A DNA stretch of 64,000 nucleotides from an uncultured Clostridia bacterium (lineage in GTDB: Bacteria; Bacillota; Clostridia; Christensenellales; UBA3700). The stretch spans positions 1-64,000 of the forward strand of contig CAMQWP010000009.1 in assembly GCA_947038565.1 (NCBI GenBank). The letters are read 5' to 3'. Made by a program: the position numbers and the translations under genes. Position 1 is the stretch's first letter; every line of letters begins with the position of its first letter. This document shows positions 33,429 to 42,608 of this stretch, one piece after another. The notes under the pieces were generated by a model. It saw only the letters and a list, made by a program, of their open reading frames with translations, did no database searches and was not told the origin of the DNA.

Positions 33429-33800
33429 TTACATCTCCTCATAGGCGGGGATTTCATCACCCCCGCCAGTTACATACCGCATAAGACTTCTAGTCTTATA
33501 CTCCATCTTATCGAGAATAGCACGATTACGGCTCGCCATAATACTCGCATTTTTCTCGTCCATACTCAACATACGCTCTAGCTGTCTATCCACTCTCGTC
33601 ATGCTAACATAATCCACCGACCTCGCGTCTAGCTGAGAGAAAGGAAGCACAAGCTGAAGAGAGGGACATCGCCCCTTAGCATGTATTTCATATCTTGATT
33701 TTCTTGTATTATAGTATACCTGATACCTATTATCCAGAGCGGAAATCCGCTCTGGCACATCATGCACACTCCCCGTAATCAGCACTAATCCTTTATTCAT
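33429..33800 (-). CDS. Conserved-looking small phage protein between capsid and adaptor
   Basis: RYQVYYNTRKSRYEIHAKG...LQLVLPFSQLDARSVDYV; start next to the capsid stop. Confidence 0.5.
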   Translation of the reverse strand: MNKGLVLITGSVHDVPERISALDNRYQVYYNTRKSRYEIHAKGRCPSLQLVLPFSQLDARSVDYVSMTRVDRQLERMLSMDEKNASIMASRNRAILDKMEYKTRSLMRYVTGGGDEIPAYEEM

Positions 33801-33802
33801 AA

Positions 33803-34963
33803 TTAGCCTGTAATGCCAGTTAATTTTGCCTGACCGCAAGGTCTATCACAAACGATATCAGCGTATTTAACAAGAGTAGCAGTGTAAGTCGGAGTGCCGT
33901 GTTTTTGTTTGATAACATTACCACCCTCGCCCTCAAGCCATCTCCAGTCGCATAACTGGTGCATTTTAAAGTCTTTCGAATTAAGTAAATACATCTCTCC
34001 ATCAGCGATAAACTTATCACTCATCACTGGAATTCCGTTATAGCTAAGTGCCTTGAAACCGCCGTCAAGAGTCATGTAGTCGATATTCATTCTGTTATCA
34101 GCAAGGTTATTAATATACGCTTTTTTCACGTCGTACGAGCAAGTGATGAAGTCTACTTCGCTACCGCTCACCTCGTCGACATGGTCGATACACTCTTGCA
34201 TAGCACTCATTGTTAGCTTACCAGCAACGTTATTTGAATACGGATTTAACCATGAATTATCCGCACGTTTCAAGCCGTAAAGATCGCCAGTGCCGAATAT
34301 AGCTCCTAGACCAGTAAGCTCATAACCATTAGAGTTCTGAACGGTGATCTTATCAGTAGTAAGCACGCCAGTCACCTGCGTATCTATCTTAACAGTCTTT
34401 GTTGCGACATTGATATCAAGTATCCTTGCTCTAGTCGCTTTCTTAGTCCCGTCCGCCGCGATGATATCTATCACCATACCGATAGCAAGACCTTTCGTGC
34501 TAAGTACAGTAAATGCATTAGTAGCAGTCGTGATAGCTTTTGCGATAGTAGTAAGAGTGCCAGTGCCGTCACCGTAAAGCATTCTACCTAGGTTATACCT
34601 TGACGCTTTTAGTAATCCTTCCATCTCAGCGTTAAGTAGATTTACGAATGAACCTACATTATTTTGAGACGCACGCACAGCCTTGTCACTGATCTCGATA
34701 CTACCGTATAAGTTCTTCAGCTCTAGCTTGAACTGCGCGTAATTATTACCCGCCGCCATTGGTAATGCACCGCTCTCATCGCCCGCACCGATACCACCAT
34801 TGATACCGTAAGTCACTAGCTTGATGATCTCTTTACCCCACACATCCGAAGAAGTCTGTTCGATCTTCGTAAGTAACGGGTTTGCAGAAGTGTTTAATTG
34901 CTCGGATACCACGCCCAAATAGACGCTCTTTAATGCCTTATCAGCAGTTTGTAAATTTACCAT
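33803..34963 (-). CDS. Major capsid protein
   Basis: Follows portal and scaffold; LYGSIEISDKAVRASQNNVGSFVNLLNAEMEGLLKASRYNLGRMLYGDGTGTLTTI typical of phage capsids. Confidence 0.82.
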   Translation of the reverse strand: MVNLQTADKALKSVYLGVVSEQLNTSANPLLTKIEQTSSDVWGKEIIKLVTYGINGGIGAGDESGALPMAAGNNYAQFKLELKNLYGSIEISDKAVRASQNNVGSFVNLLNAEMEGLLKASRYNLGRMLYGDGTGTLTTIAKAITTATNAFTVLSTKGLAIGMVIDIIAADGTKKATRARILDINVATKTVKIDTQVTGVLTTDKITVQNSNGYELTGLGAIFGTGDLYGLKRADNSWLNPYSNNVAGKLTMSAMQECIDHVDEVSGSEVDFITCSYDVKKAYINNLADNRMNIDYMTLDGGFKALSYNGIPVMSDKFIADGEMYLLNSKDFKMHQLCDWRWLEGEGGNVIKQKHGTPTYTATLVKYADIVCDRPCGQAKLTGITG

Positions 34964-35569
34964 TTATATTCTCCTATTCTCTATATATTTAGTTGCCAGA
35001 GCATTCGCCTCTTTCAGCGAGTGCGGTCTGTATGCTGGCGATACATAGGCATTCCCACGACCTTTTATAGTCATCGGCGACCGCCTGTCTTGCAAACCGT
35101 CTAGATACTCGGCAATAATCTTGCCCCTTATATCAGCATTGCTGTACACGTAATCATCTAGGAATTGTTCGCTCTTTATAATATGGCAAGGCTCGGTGAC
35201 TTTACCTCTCAAGCACTCTGCTAGCTTCACGCTAGAGTTGGTGCCTGAAGATATCGCTTCGCGTAGCTCATCTGCGTAGCTGGAAAGATCAGGGTTCGCA
35301 GTAATCATGCCATTCAATGTCTCGTCGACACTCATCGACGAATTTAGGTACGTCCTAAGCGTTTGGCTCTTTTTCGTGAACTCTTTCTCCAACTGTTTGT
35401 ATGCCTGATACAAACTGTCTGCTGATTTGAATTTTCCATATGAGGTAGTAGTGCCGTCATTATCCGCCTTTATCGCAATCTCGCTACAGTTATCGCACAA
35501 GTCGAGCTGTGGCGGTATTGCTGGGCATGGTGATAGTACTTCTACTTGCTCTTGGTTATTTTCTTGCAT
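34964..35569 (-). CDS. Putative scaffold protein
   Basis: Located directly upstream of capsid; YGKFKSADSLYQAYKQLEKEFTKKSQTLR scaffold-like motif. Confidence 0.68.
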   Translation of the reverse strand: MQENNQEQVEVLSPCPAIPPQLDLCDNCSEIAIKADNDGTTTSYGKFKSADSLYQAYKQLEKEFTKKSQTLRTYLNSSMSVDETLNGMITANPDLSSYADELREAISSGTNSSVKLAECLRGKVTEPCHIIKSEQFLDDYVYSNADIRGKIIAEYLDGLQDRRSPMTIKGRGNAYVSPAYRPHSLKEANALATKYIENRRI

Positions 35570-35688
35570 TTGTAACCTCCGTATATATATAATGGCTGTT
35601 TTTATTATCAGCCATGGTGATGTCTAATATTTTTGCATTGTTATTACTTAATAATTCTTTCTTTATCATAATGTAATGTATGGATACC

Positions 35689-37575
35689 TTATCTAGCTTG
35701 CATATCGCCTTCACTAATACTTGCAACCTCAGCGGTATCATCAGTATGGAACGCCATCATTTGATGTGCTTTGATATGCCCGTCTAGTCTCAATATATAA
35801 TTATTATCCGACTTCTCATTGATAATAGCCTTTGTATGCTCTGCAATATGTAGCTCATGATTATCATACTCAATCGGCATGATATCCATCTCTTTCATGT
35901 CTAAGTTCTCACGCTCACTACGACGCATATGACACTCGTCAATATCTCTCGCACTCTCCCAGTTACCAAAGCCTAGCATATCCAATAGCTTGACCCTTGT
36001 CCTGTCGTCCATAGCACCACTTTCATCACGGAACATACCCATTCTGATAAGCTCATACACCATGTTACGACGGTTTGCAGGAGTTTCATTAAGCTCATTA
36101 TCCGTATCGAATACAAGATCATCAGACGTCAAGTCCGAGCCTTTAAAGTACAATACTTGCACCTCGCCATTATCACCCGCCACACGCTTTAGCCTGCTAT
36201 TTGTTGCGAATTGTTTATATAGCCTTAGTATCAGCTGACCCACTCTCTTGACCGCACTTCGTATAGACTCCGCTGTCATAGAAAGCCTTGTATCGTCTTG
36301 CTCTTGGATCATACTGATAGCGACACCGCTCGTCACGTTTTGAGGCAATGACGAGTTACGCATGAACTCTGACACGCCCGATATCCTGACAAACTCCGAC
36401 TCAAGCCTCATCTCTTCTTGATGAAAATCATTTGGCACAGAACCCATATTCAGCATACGCGGAGGGGCACAGCCTTGCCTATAGATAAGCACTTTACCGG
36501 GCGACAAGCCTTCTTCTTCAAGATTGTCCGTATCGACCGAGCCGTCCTCGACAGCAAGCACACCCATCGCAATGCGGTTCATGAACTCGTGTTTTTTATT
36601 CTTCACACCGTTATAAGCACGCTGTAGCGGGATAATCCTCTCGATAACGCTCTGACCATAAAAGTTTGAAATATCATCAAGTGCAACTCTTCTAGCAAAA
36701 GGCAAGCCATAACCGCCGTCTTTTTCTGTTATGTACGGTAGATCGCCGACGCTGATCAGTTTATCACCAGCGACAAGGATATGTCTACCATGCGGAAATT
36801 CATTAGTAGGTCGCTCAAACTTCTCTAGCACTAGCACTGAGTTATCGCGACTGACCTGAGACATACGCCCCGAGCTAGCACTATAGCCAAGCCCGCCACC
36901 ACTGATGACATTATCAACAGAAAATACATCATAAGTATGCCCGTCCACGTCCACCCCGAACATGTCTTTGACCTCTTCTACAGAATACACTTTCGCATGT
37001 ATGATGAACTTGCATTCTTCGATACTGCTAGCGGTGAGTTTATCAGGGAATATCTCGTGAGGCGGACAAGTGATGACACTGATATCGCCTTCCTTTATAG
37101 TCTTTTTCTTCTTGTTTTGACCGATAGTCACGCCCTTTTCCTCGTCCCAGACTACTTTATAGAATACACTACCGCACACCTCCGACCACATATTACTTGA
37201 GTTTATTATCTCGCCGATATTGTTCTCTTCGTGGATAGTTTTCAGTACGCCAGTAGACAGCTTTGCGATATTGATATCCGCCTCGTCCGAGCTGTAAGGT
37301 CTCACACTAACCGACGCCTTAACCCTACCTAGCTTCGCAAGCCTAGTTTCTATAAGCGGTGCGATATGATTATACACCTCTCGCTCTTGCCAAAAATACT
37401 GCTTACCGTAATCCTCCACCTCTCCAAGCGGACTTATCTCGCAATATTGGTTACCTTTCATGAAATTCATGTTAAGTCGCCACTGCGACTCTATAGGTCG
37501 CCTTGCCTCCGATAATTCGCCGAATTCGTGTAGAAGATTTGATACAATATCCTCTACATAATCTTCTCGATTCAT
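35689..37575 (-). CDS. Portal protein, P22/podovirus-like
   Basis: 628 aa; ESQWRLNMNFMKGNQYCEI; YGQSVIERIIPLQRAYNGVKNKKHEFMNR; VTSGVAISMIQEQDD. Confidence 0.82.
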   Translation of the reverse strand: MNREDYVEDIVSNLLHEFGELSEARRPIESQWRLNMNFMKGNQYCEISPLGEVEDYGKQYFWQEREVYNHIAPLIETRLAKLGRVKASVSVRPYSSDEADINIAKLSTGVLKTIHEENNIGEIINSSNMWSEVCGSVFYKVVWDEEKGVTIGQNKKKKTIKEGDISVITCPPHEIFPDKLTASSIEECKFIIHAKVYSVEEVKDMFGVDVDGHTYDVFSVDNVISGGGLGYSASSGRMSQVSRDNSVLVLEKFERPTNEFPHGRHILVAGDKLISVGDLPYITEKDGGYGLPFARRVALDDISNFYGQSVIERIIPLQRAYNGVKNKKHEFMNRIAMGVLAVEDGSVDTDNLEEEGLSPGKVLIYRQGCAPPRMLNMGSVPNDFHQEEMRLESEFVRISGVSEFMRNSSLPQNVTSGVAISMIQEQDDTRLSMTAESIRSAVKRVGQLILRLYKQFATNSRLKRVAGDNGEVQVLYFKGSDLTSDDLVFDTDNELNETPANRRNMVYELIRMGMFRDESGAMDDRTRVKLLDMLGFGNWESARDIDECHMRRSERENLDMKEMDIMPIEYDNHELHIAEHTKAIINEKSDNNYILRLDGHIKAHQMMAFHTDDTAEVASISEGDMQAR

Positions 37576-37796
37576 AACACTTCTCCTCGACGTTTCTCCG
37601 CTCTACTTATCACATTTATAGGACTTTTAGGCACTATCTCACAGCCTATCACGTTATAGATATTGCTCATGCACTCACTACACATATACACCCTACGTCT
37701 TGGCATGACGCCTTCGCCAGTTAGCACATGTGTCGCGTCATTTCTACATAGCCCGATATCGCACCTGACTTTATTACCTACTTTCTCTAGTTTCAT
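37572..37796 (-). CDS. Small Cys-rich (zinc-ribbon-like) phage protein
   Basis: 74 aa with C-x4-C and C-x2-C pairs (CDIGLC, CSEC); overlaps portal start. Confidence 0.55.
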   Translation of the reverse strand: MKLEKVGNKVRCDIGLCRNDATHVLTGEGVMPRRRVYMCSECMSNIYNVIGCEIVPKSPINVISRAEKRRGEVL

Positions 37797-38107
37797 AATT
37801 TATCCTCCTCTGCTTTAAGCAGTTTTAATAGTCGCATTTTCTCATGCTGAAGTTGCATGTCTGACATGTTATCATACTCACTATTTGTCCTTGTATACTC
37901 AAGGTAAGTCTTGAGTGCGGATACATCAGGCGGTATGTTTTTCTTAGTTATTTTTCTTTTCAATAACTCGCCACCCTTCTCCTCGCTCGCATACTCTTCC
38001 ACCACCTCTTCGGAAGTGTAGCCGACGCCTTTTTTGTATAACGTAGCTAGTACCATATCACGGCTCGACTTGCCTTTCTCGCTTGTCTTCACTTTTTTAG
38101 TCCCCAT
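37793..38107 (-). CDS. Small phage packaging-region protein
   Basis: KKGVGYTSEEVVEEYASEEKGGELLKRKITKKNIPPDVSALKTYLEY pattern seen next to terminase in Firmicutes prophages. Confidence 0.5.
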   Translation of the reverse strand: MGTKKVKTSEKGKSSRDMVLATLYKKGVGYTSEEVVEEYASEEKGGELLKRKITKKNIPPDVSALKTYLEYTRTNSEYDNMSDMQLQHEKMRLLKLLKAEEDKL

Positions 38108-38265
38108 CTGTAAGCATTCGCCTCCTATCTTTTAATCTATATTTATAGCGTTTGCTACTTGTATTTATCATCAATACTCATTTTGTTATCAGCACATATT
38201 ATCATTATTCTCATGCTTTGATAACATATCCAGTTCCGATTTGTTACTAATTCACGCTACCGATA

Positions 38266-39687
38266 CTACCTTGACCTTAGCTTACGCATAAGCCTCGTTT
38301 TATCCTTTTCTATCTCGCTTATTTCCTTTATCTTACTATCGAAAAGACATGGCTTGGTCATCACATAATACCGCATTGCGTCTAGTGCATGATCATCGAC
38401 TTTACGCGGATTATCACCCTTTGACCACCAGTACGACTTAAGCTCTCTGATAAGGTTGCTACAATTTTGAAAGATAAATACCCTTTGCGGTCTAGCCTTT
38501 AAATACTCTTTCATTCTCGCAATACCGCTGAACATATCTTTTACTACATTAGTATTCACCACTAGCCCCTTATCATAAAAAAGCTCTGCCACGCTCTTCG
38601 ATGACGCAAGCGTATGTTGCGACGCCGCGCTATCAATTATCGCTGAAAGCCTACCCCTACTATCGCGGTGCCAGTTCAACTGTGTCGCTAGCTCAAATAT
38701 CTTCGCTGCATGATAGTCGATATCTCGACCCGCCTCGTAATGCTCGCCGACTACGTAAATATTCCCGTCATAATCGACTGCAAAAAACAAACACGCAAGC
38801 GGATTATTAAGTCCAGGGTCAATGCTGATATTGTCTTGCCACTCTAAAGGTATTGCGAAAGGCTCTACCACATGCACATTCACATCGAACTCAGGATACA
38901 CAAGCCCCACATCACACTGAAACCTACCAAACCGCCTAGCATCAACACTATCTCCGCTCATTGTAGCCGATAAAAGCTCGACTTCCGACTTATTCAAGTA
39001 GGGATTGTCCGCCCACTCAATATGGATATGCCACACCTCACTATTGCTACATTTGTTGAGATATATCTCATCATACACCCACGTAAGACCCTTCAGCGGG
39101 GTCATCGTCCCCCATACATCACCAGTCCTGTCTAGCACTCTCATGCGACACTCCTCGTATATGTCAAAGGGCGGTTCTTCATCAAACCAAACATAATCAA
39201 GCGACGCACCTTGGAACTTTTCTCTGCCTTGATCACAGCTCTTAAATCCTATCTTGCTAAGACCACCGAAAACATTCTTTATGATAATGTGGTCGATAAT
39301 TCCGTATTCGGGAGAGCCTTTTCGCCCCTGTTGCATGACGATATCCTCGATCCACTCGGGGTTTAGATAATGCAATATCTTCGCTTGAGCGACATCACGT
39401 TGCACCTCGTAAGACAAGGAAACAACCCAGCCAGTGGTATTTTTCCTATTCTCTCTGTAAGGGTGATTACCTCTCGCCCACCACACTACTTCCACCGCAC
39501 CGCACTCCGTCTTGCCACTTCGGTTACCGCCAAACACCCAGCGATTACGCTTAAGGGATTTGTGAAACGCTAGTTGCTTTTCATGCACAACCTCGCCAGT
39601 ATTGTAATGCATTAGATTGTTTATACTCCTACGGCGTTGCTCTTCACGCTCAAGACGCATGATTTTATTCAATAATTCATTAGTCAC
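38266..39687 (-). CDS. Terminase large subunit
   Basis: Walker A FGGNRSGKTECG; SLDYVWFDEEPP Walker B-like; nuclease region SIDPGLNNPLACLFFAVD...DHALDAMRYYV. Confidence 0.9.
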   Translation of the reverse strand: MTNELLNKIMRLEREEQRRRSINNLMHYNTGEVVHEKQLAFHKSLKRNRWVFGGNRSGKTECGAVEVVWWARGNHPYRENRKNTTGWVVSLSYEVQRDVAQAKILHYLNPEWIEDIVMQQGRKGSPEYGIIDHIIIKNVFGGLSKIGFKSCDQGREKFQGASLDYVWFDEEPPFDIYEECRMRVLDRTGDVWGTMTPLKGLTWVYDEIYLNKCSNSEVWHIHIEWADNPYLNKSEVELLSATMSGDSVDARRFGRFQCDVGLVYPEFDVNVHVVEPFAIPLEWQDNISIDPGLNNPLACLFFAVDYDGNIYVVGEHYEAGRDIDYHAAKIFELATQLNWHRDSRGRLSAIIDSAASQHTLASSKSVAELFYDKGLVVNTNVVKDMFSGIARMKEYLKARPQRVFIFQNCSNLIRELKSYWWSKGDNPRKVDDHALDAMRYYVMTKPCLFDSKIKEISEIEKDKTRLMRKLRSR

Positions 39688-39985
39688 TCTCGCCCTCCTA
39701 CCTTATACATTCTCTCACGGATAGAAAAGTTATCAAGTCCTTTATGACAAAAAATTCAAAAATTAGAAATAATACCTATCAAATCGGAAAGCTGACATAT
39801 TTCAATACTGATATCATAATAATATAATATATAACTACGTATAAAACGCAAAATATAGTCAATAACATATATAAATCAACATACGATATTACTTGCACAA
39901 TCCTGATTACTGCGTGACGATAGCTTACATAACCATGATTACAAGCACGCAACATTGCATTAAAATATCGACAAAAAGGAGAGTT

Positions 39986-40816
39986 ATGAAATATAAAAGT
40001 AGTATAAACACGCAACTAAATGCCAGCGCATATTCTAACAATTACTCGCGACTACTCGCTATACTCGTCATTGCGATCACCATGATAACATGCACTATAA
40101 TAAGCGGAATTATGCCGATTCAAACATGCCTTGCGGAGGAAGCTAAGTACTATCTTGTCAAAGATAATACTATCGCTAATGTCGTAAGTGATGATGTAGA
40201 GGGAAATATAATCATTCCAAAAAGCTATTACGTACGCCATACTGGCGACGAAATGATCAAGCTAACGGACGGTACAGTGCTAAGAGTCGTGGAGTACAAT
40301 GGTATAAATTGCACTGTAGATATGTCGTATCTTAGCAAAAACACAACGACGACTGTCACAAATCCGTACTACAAACATGACATGATACTATCTCTATTGC
40401 CCGATAACGATAAGACCTTTTTATATAATTATCTAGTAGGCGATGACCAAAATAGATCAAAGCTAGGCGTAGATATCAAGATAGAGTTCTTAGCAAATTC
40501 CACATTAAGTGAAGAATTCGTTTACGTCAAGACTTGCGAGCCTACTCCACGTTATGGATATGTAGAAACGCCATTATATACAAATACTATAATCATAAGT
40601 CCTAATCTCGACGCTATCGACCCCGACTCTGCACCAGTAATCGGCTTGCCTGATACGTCACCCGACGTGCAACCAGAAGTGACTCCAGACACTTCAAATA
40701 TGGTGCGAATAGTGCTGATAACTCTTCTTTGTATGCTAGCAGTACTAGTGATATTCTTGATCTACAAACCTACATCAAAAAAGAAGCCATCAAGAGATGA
40801 CTTCTATGAAGTGTAA
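39986..40816 (+). CDS. Exported single-pass protein, candidate moron in the phage-like module
   Basis: SD AAGGAGAG; signal peptide; C-terminal TM and KKKPSRDD tail; opposite strand to the late operon. Confidence 0.65.
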   Translation: MKYKSSINTQLNASAYSNNYSRLLAILVIAITMITCTIISGIMPIQTCLAEEAKYYLVKDNTIANVVSDDVEGNIIIPKSYYVRHTGDEMIKLTDGTVLRVVEYNGINCTVDMSYLSKNTTTTVTNPYYKHDMILSLLPDNDKTFLYNYLVGDDQNRSKLGVDIKIEFLANSTLSEEFVYVKTCEPTPRYGYVETPLYTNTIIISPNLDAIDPDSAPVIGLPDTSPDVQPEVTPDTSNMVRIVLITLLCMLAVLVIFLIYKPTSKKKPSRDDFYEV

Positions 40817-40943
40817 TTTATCCGTTTGTATTCGACTAAATTATATTTGATTGATTTAAATTAACTCCATTATATTTTCTATATTATACTAGGATGAATT
40901 TTGTTTATATGTATTAGATTTTAATTCATTTGCATTTGATAAA

Positions 40944-40969
40944 TAAGCACCTTTCGGGGTGCTTTTTTA
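40944..40969 (+). terminator. Terminator of the exported protein gene
   Basis: AAGCACC-tttc-GGGGTGCTTTTTT. Confidence 0.88.
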
Positions 40970-41065
40970 TCATTTGAGACAGATACTACTAAAACGCCTT
41001 ATTATCTTTGCATTGTAGTCGTTGCCACTAGTAAATCATACTAATTATCTACGCACGAATTAATA

Positions 41066-41225
41066 TTCTCGTTAGCAATGTATGATAACTAATTATCACA
41101 ATTACCCGACCGCATGTATTTTCTCGATAGCAATGTATGATAACTAAACAACACAATTACTCGACCGCATGTATTTTCTCGATAGCAATGTATGATAACT
41201 AATCATCACACTTACCCGACCGAAT
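41066..41225. repeat. 55-bp tandem repeat, about 3 copies
   Basis: TTCTCGATAGCAATGTATGATAACTAA..CACAATTACCCGACCGCATGTATT starting at 41066, 41121, 41176. Confidence 0.9.
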
Positions 41226-41295
41226 GAATATATTTATCATTGCAATATATCATTAGTAGACATCATTCCGATATAATATATGCACTATTGTGCCC

Positions 41296-41868
41296 TTAAC
41301 ACTCTAGTGATTTATACGCATGTTGTTTGCTCTTAGTGTTTTTTTTACTAGTGGTATCGTTAGCAACATCAAGCGAAATAAGACATGTAACTATAGGTTG
41401 TTTGCTCACATTTGCATTCTTAGTACAAAGCCTATCATAGGCATAACTAAAGTAACTATCCGCACCAAATTCCTCTTCTATAACCTCAGTGGTGTAGCCT
41501 TGAGTAGCAAGCGAGCTTGCAAAATGCGACATCTCTTTATCATATTTTCTAAATACTTGCCTTATAGGAATATTCATCTCATTCGCTATCTCGTTAAACT
41601 GTCTACCACGCATATATCTCCAGTACAGCACGCTAGAAGTCATCGGTTTTATAGAGGCTAGTGCCTTTTCGATCATTTGCTTAGCATACTGACAATGTTT
41701 TTTTCTAAGCACGACTAATCGCATGTCATCAAGCTGATCGTATGTAGATCCGTGAGTGCCAAATGCCTTTCTTATAAGCCTAGTAAGTTTGTTATCACAT
41801 GATACTATGCACGTCTTATAACCGCTATAAAGTTCCAATAATGTTTTTTGCCATAAATACTTTTCCAT
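41296..41868 (-). CDS. Phage-type sigma-70 region 4-like/late transcription regulator
   Basis: VLYWRYMRGRQFNEIANEMNIPIRQVFRKYDKEM HTH; start at MEKYLWQK after GGAGG SD (ORF track 41937). Confidence 0.65.
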   Translation of the reverse strand: MEKYLWQKTLLELYSGYKTCIVSCDNKLTRLIRKAFGTHGSTYDQLDDMRLVVLRKKHCQYAKQMIEKALASIKPMTSSVLYWRYMRGRQFNEIANEMNIPIRQVFRKYDKEMSHFASSLATQGYTTEVIEEEFGADSYFSYAYDRLCTKNANVSKQPIVTCLISLDVANDTTSKKNTKSKQHAYKSLEC

Positions 41869-41949
41869 ATGTCCTCCAAAATTCGTAGTAACTACGCATA
41901 CACAAATTATATTGATAGAAAAGCCTAATGTCAACATCTGTAAGCACTA

Positions 41950-41990
41950 TTCGACAAAAACCGAAACCTTTTTTGTCGAATATTGTCGAA
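41950..41990. promoter_or_regulatory. Operator-like cluster: three TGTCGAA (0A-box) motifs, two in an 11-bp inverted repeat, upstream of the phage regulator
   Basis: TTCGACA at 41950-41956; TGTCGAA at 41974-41980 and 41984-41990; TTCGACAAAAA/TTTTTGTCGAA arms. Confidence 0.65.
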
Positions 41991-42498
41991 TTTATTATTT
42001 TTTTTTGAATATCATTCAACAATAACTATATTATTTAAAAATATTCAAAATTAAATATCTGATATTACGCCAGCAAAAGCACTATCAATTATCTACAATA
42101 TCCCATCAAGAACAGTTATGATATGTCTACAACGATTAAAATTATATTTCCGCTATCAACTATATACATACTAATATACTATGGTAACTAATGCAATGTA
42201 TTTATGTCAAAAACTTTAATATAATAGATATTTTTTGCAAAATCATGCTATATATACTCGATAAATGTGCCTATAAATGCATATCGATAAGGCAATTTGC
42301 ACAACGCTATCGCTAGCATATCGAATTTGTTTCCACACCAAACAACACCGACATTACCGATATCAAGCATTTTCACACACCGTATTCGCACTCATTGAGC
42401 ATAAATTCACAAAAAAAATCATCTCCCCCATCGCGAACACGCACCGACTAGCGGTTACGAATAAACCAACACGTACCAACAATCGGTTAAGACAAAAA

Positions 42499-42531
42499 AA
42501 GGCTAGCAATGATCATATCATCGCTAGCCTT
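42499..42531 (-). terminator. Terminator of the AGPS-like/FGGY operon
   Basis: Minus strand AAGGCTAGCGATGAT-atg-ATCATTGCTAGCCTTTTTTT. Confidence 0.87.
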
Positions 42532-42608
42532 ATTATTTAATTATTCATACACTCCGCCCAACTACAGCAGGCAAAATGACTTATCTCCGCCCAACTACGA
42601 TAACATTC

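Noticed and set aside
41066-41225. Possible CRISPR array
   Set aside because: Units are contiguous 55-bp tandem repeats without unique spacers and no cas genes are present in the window.
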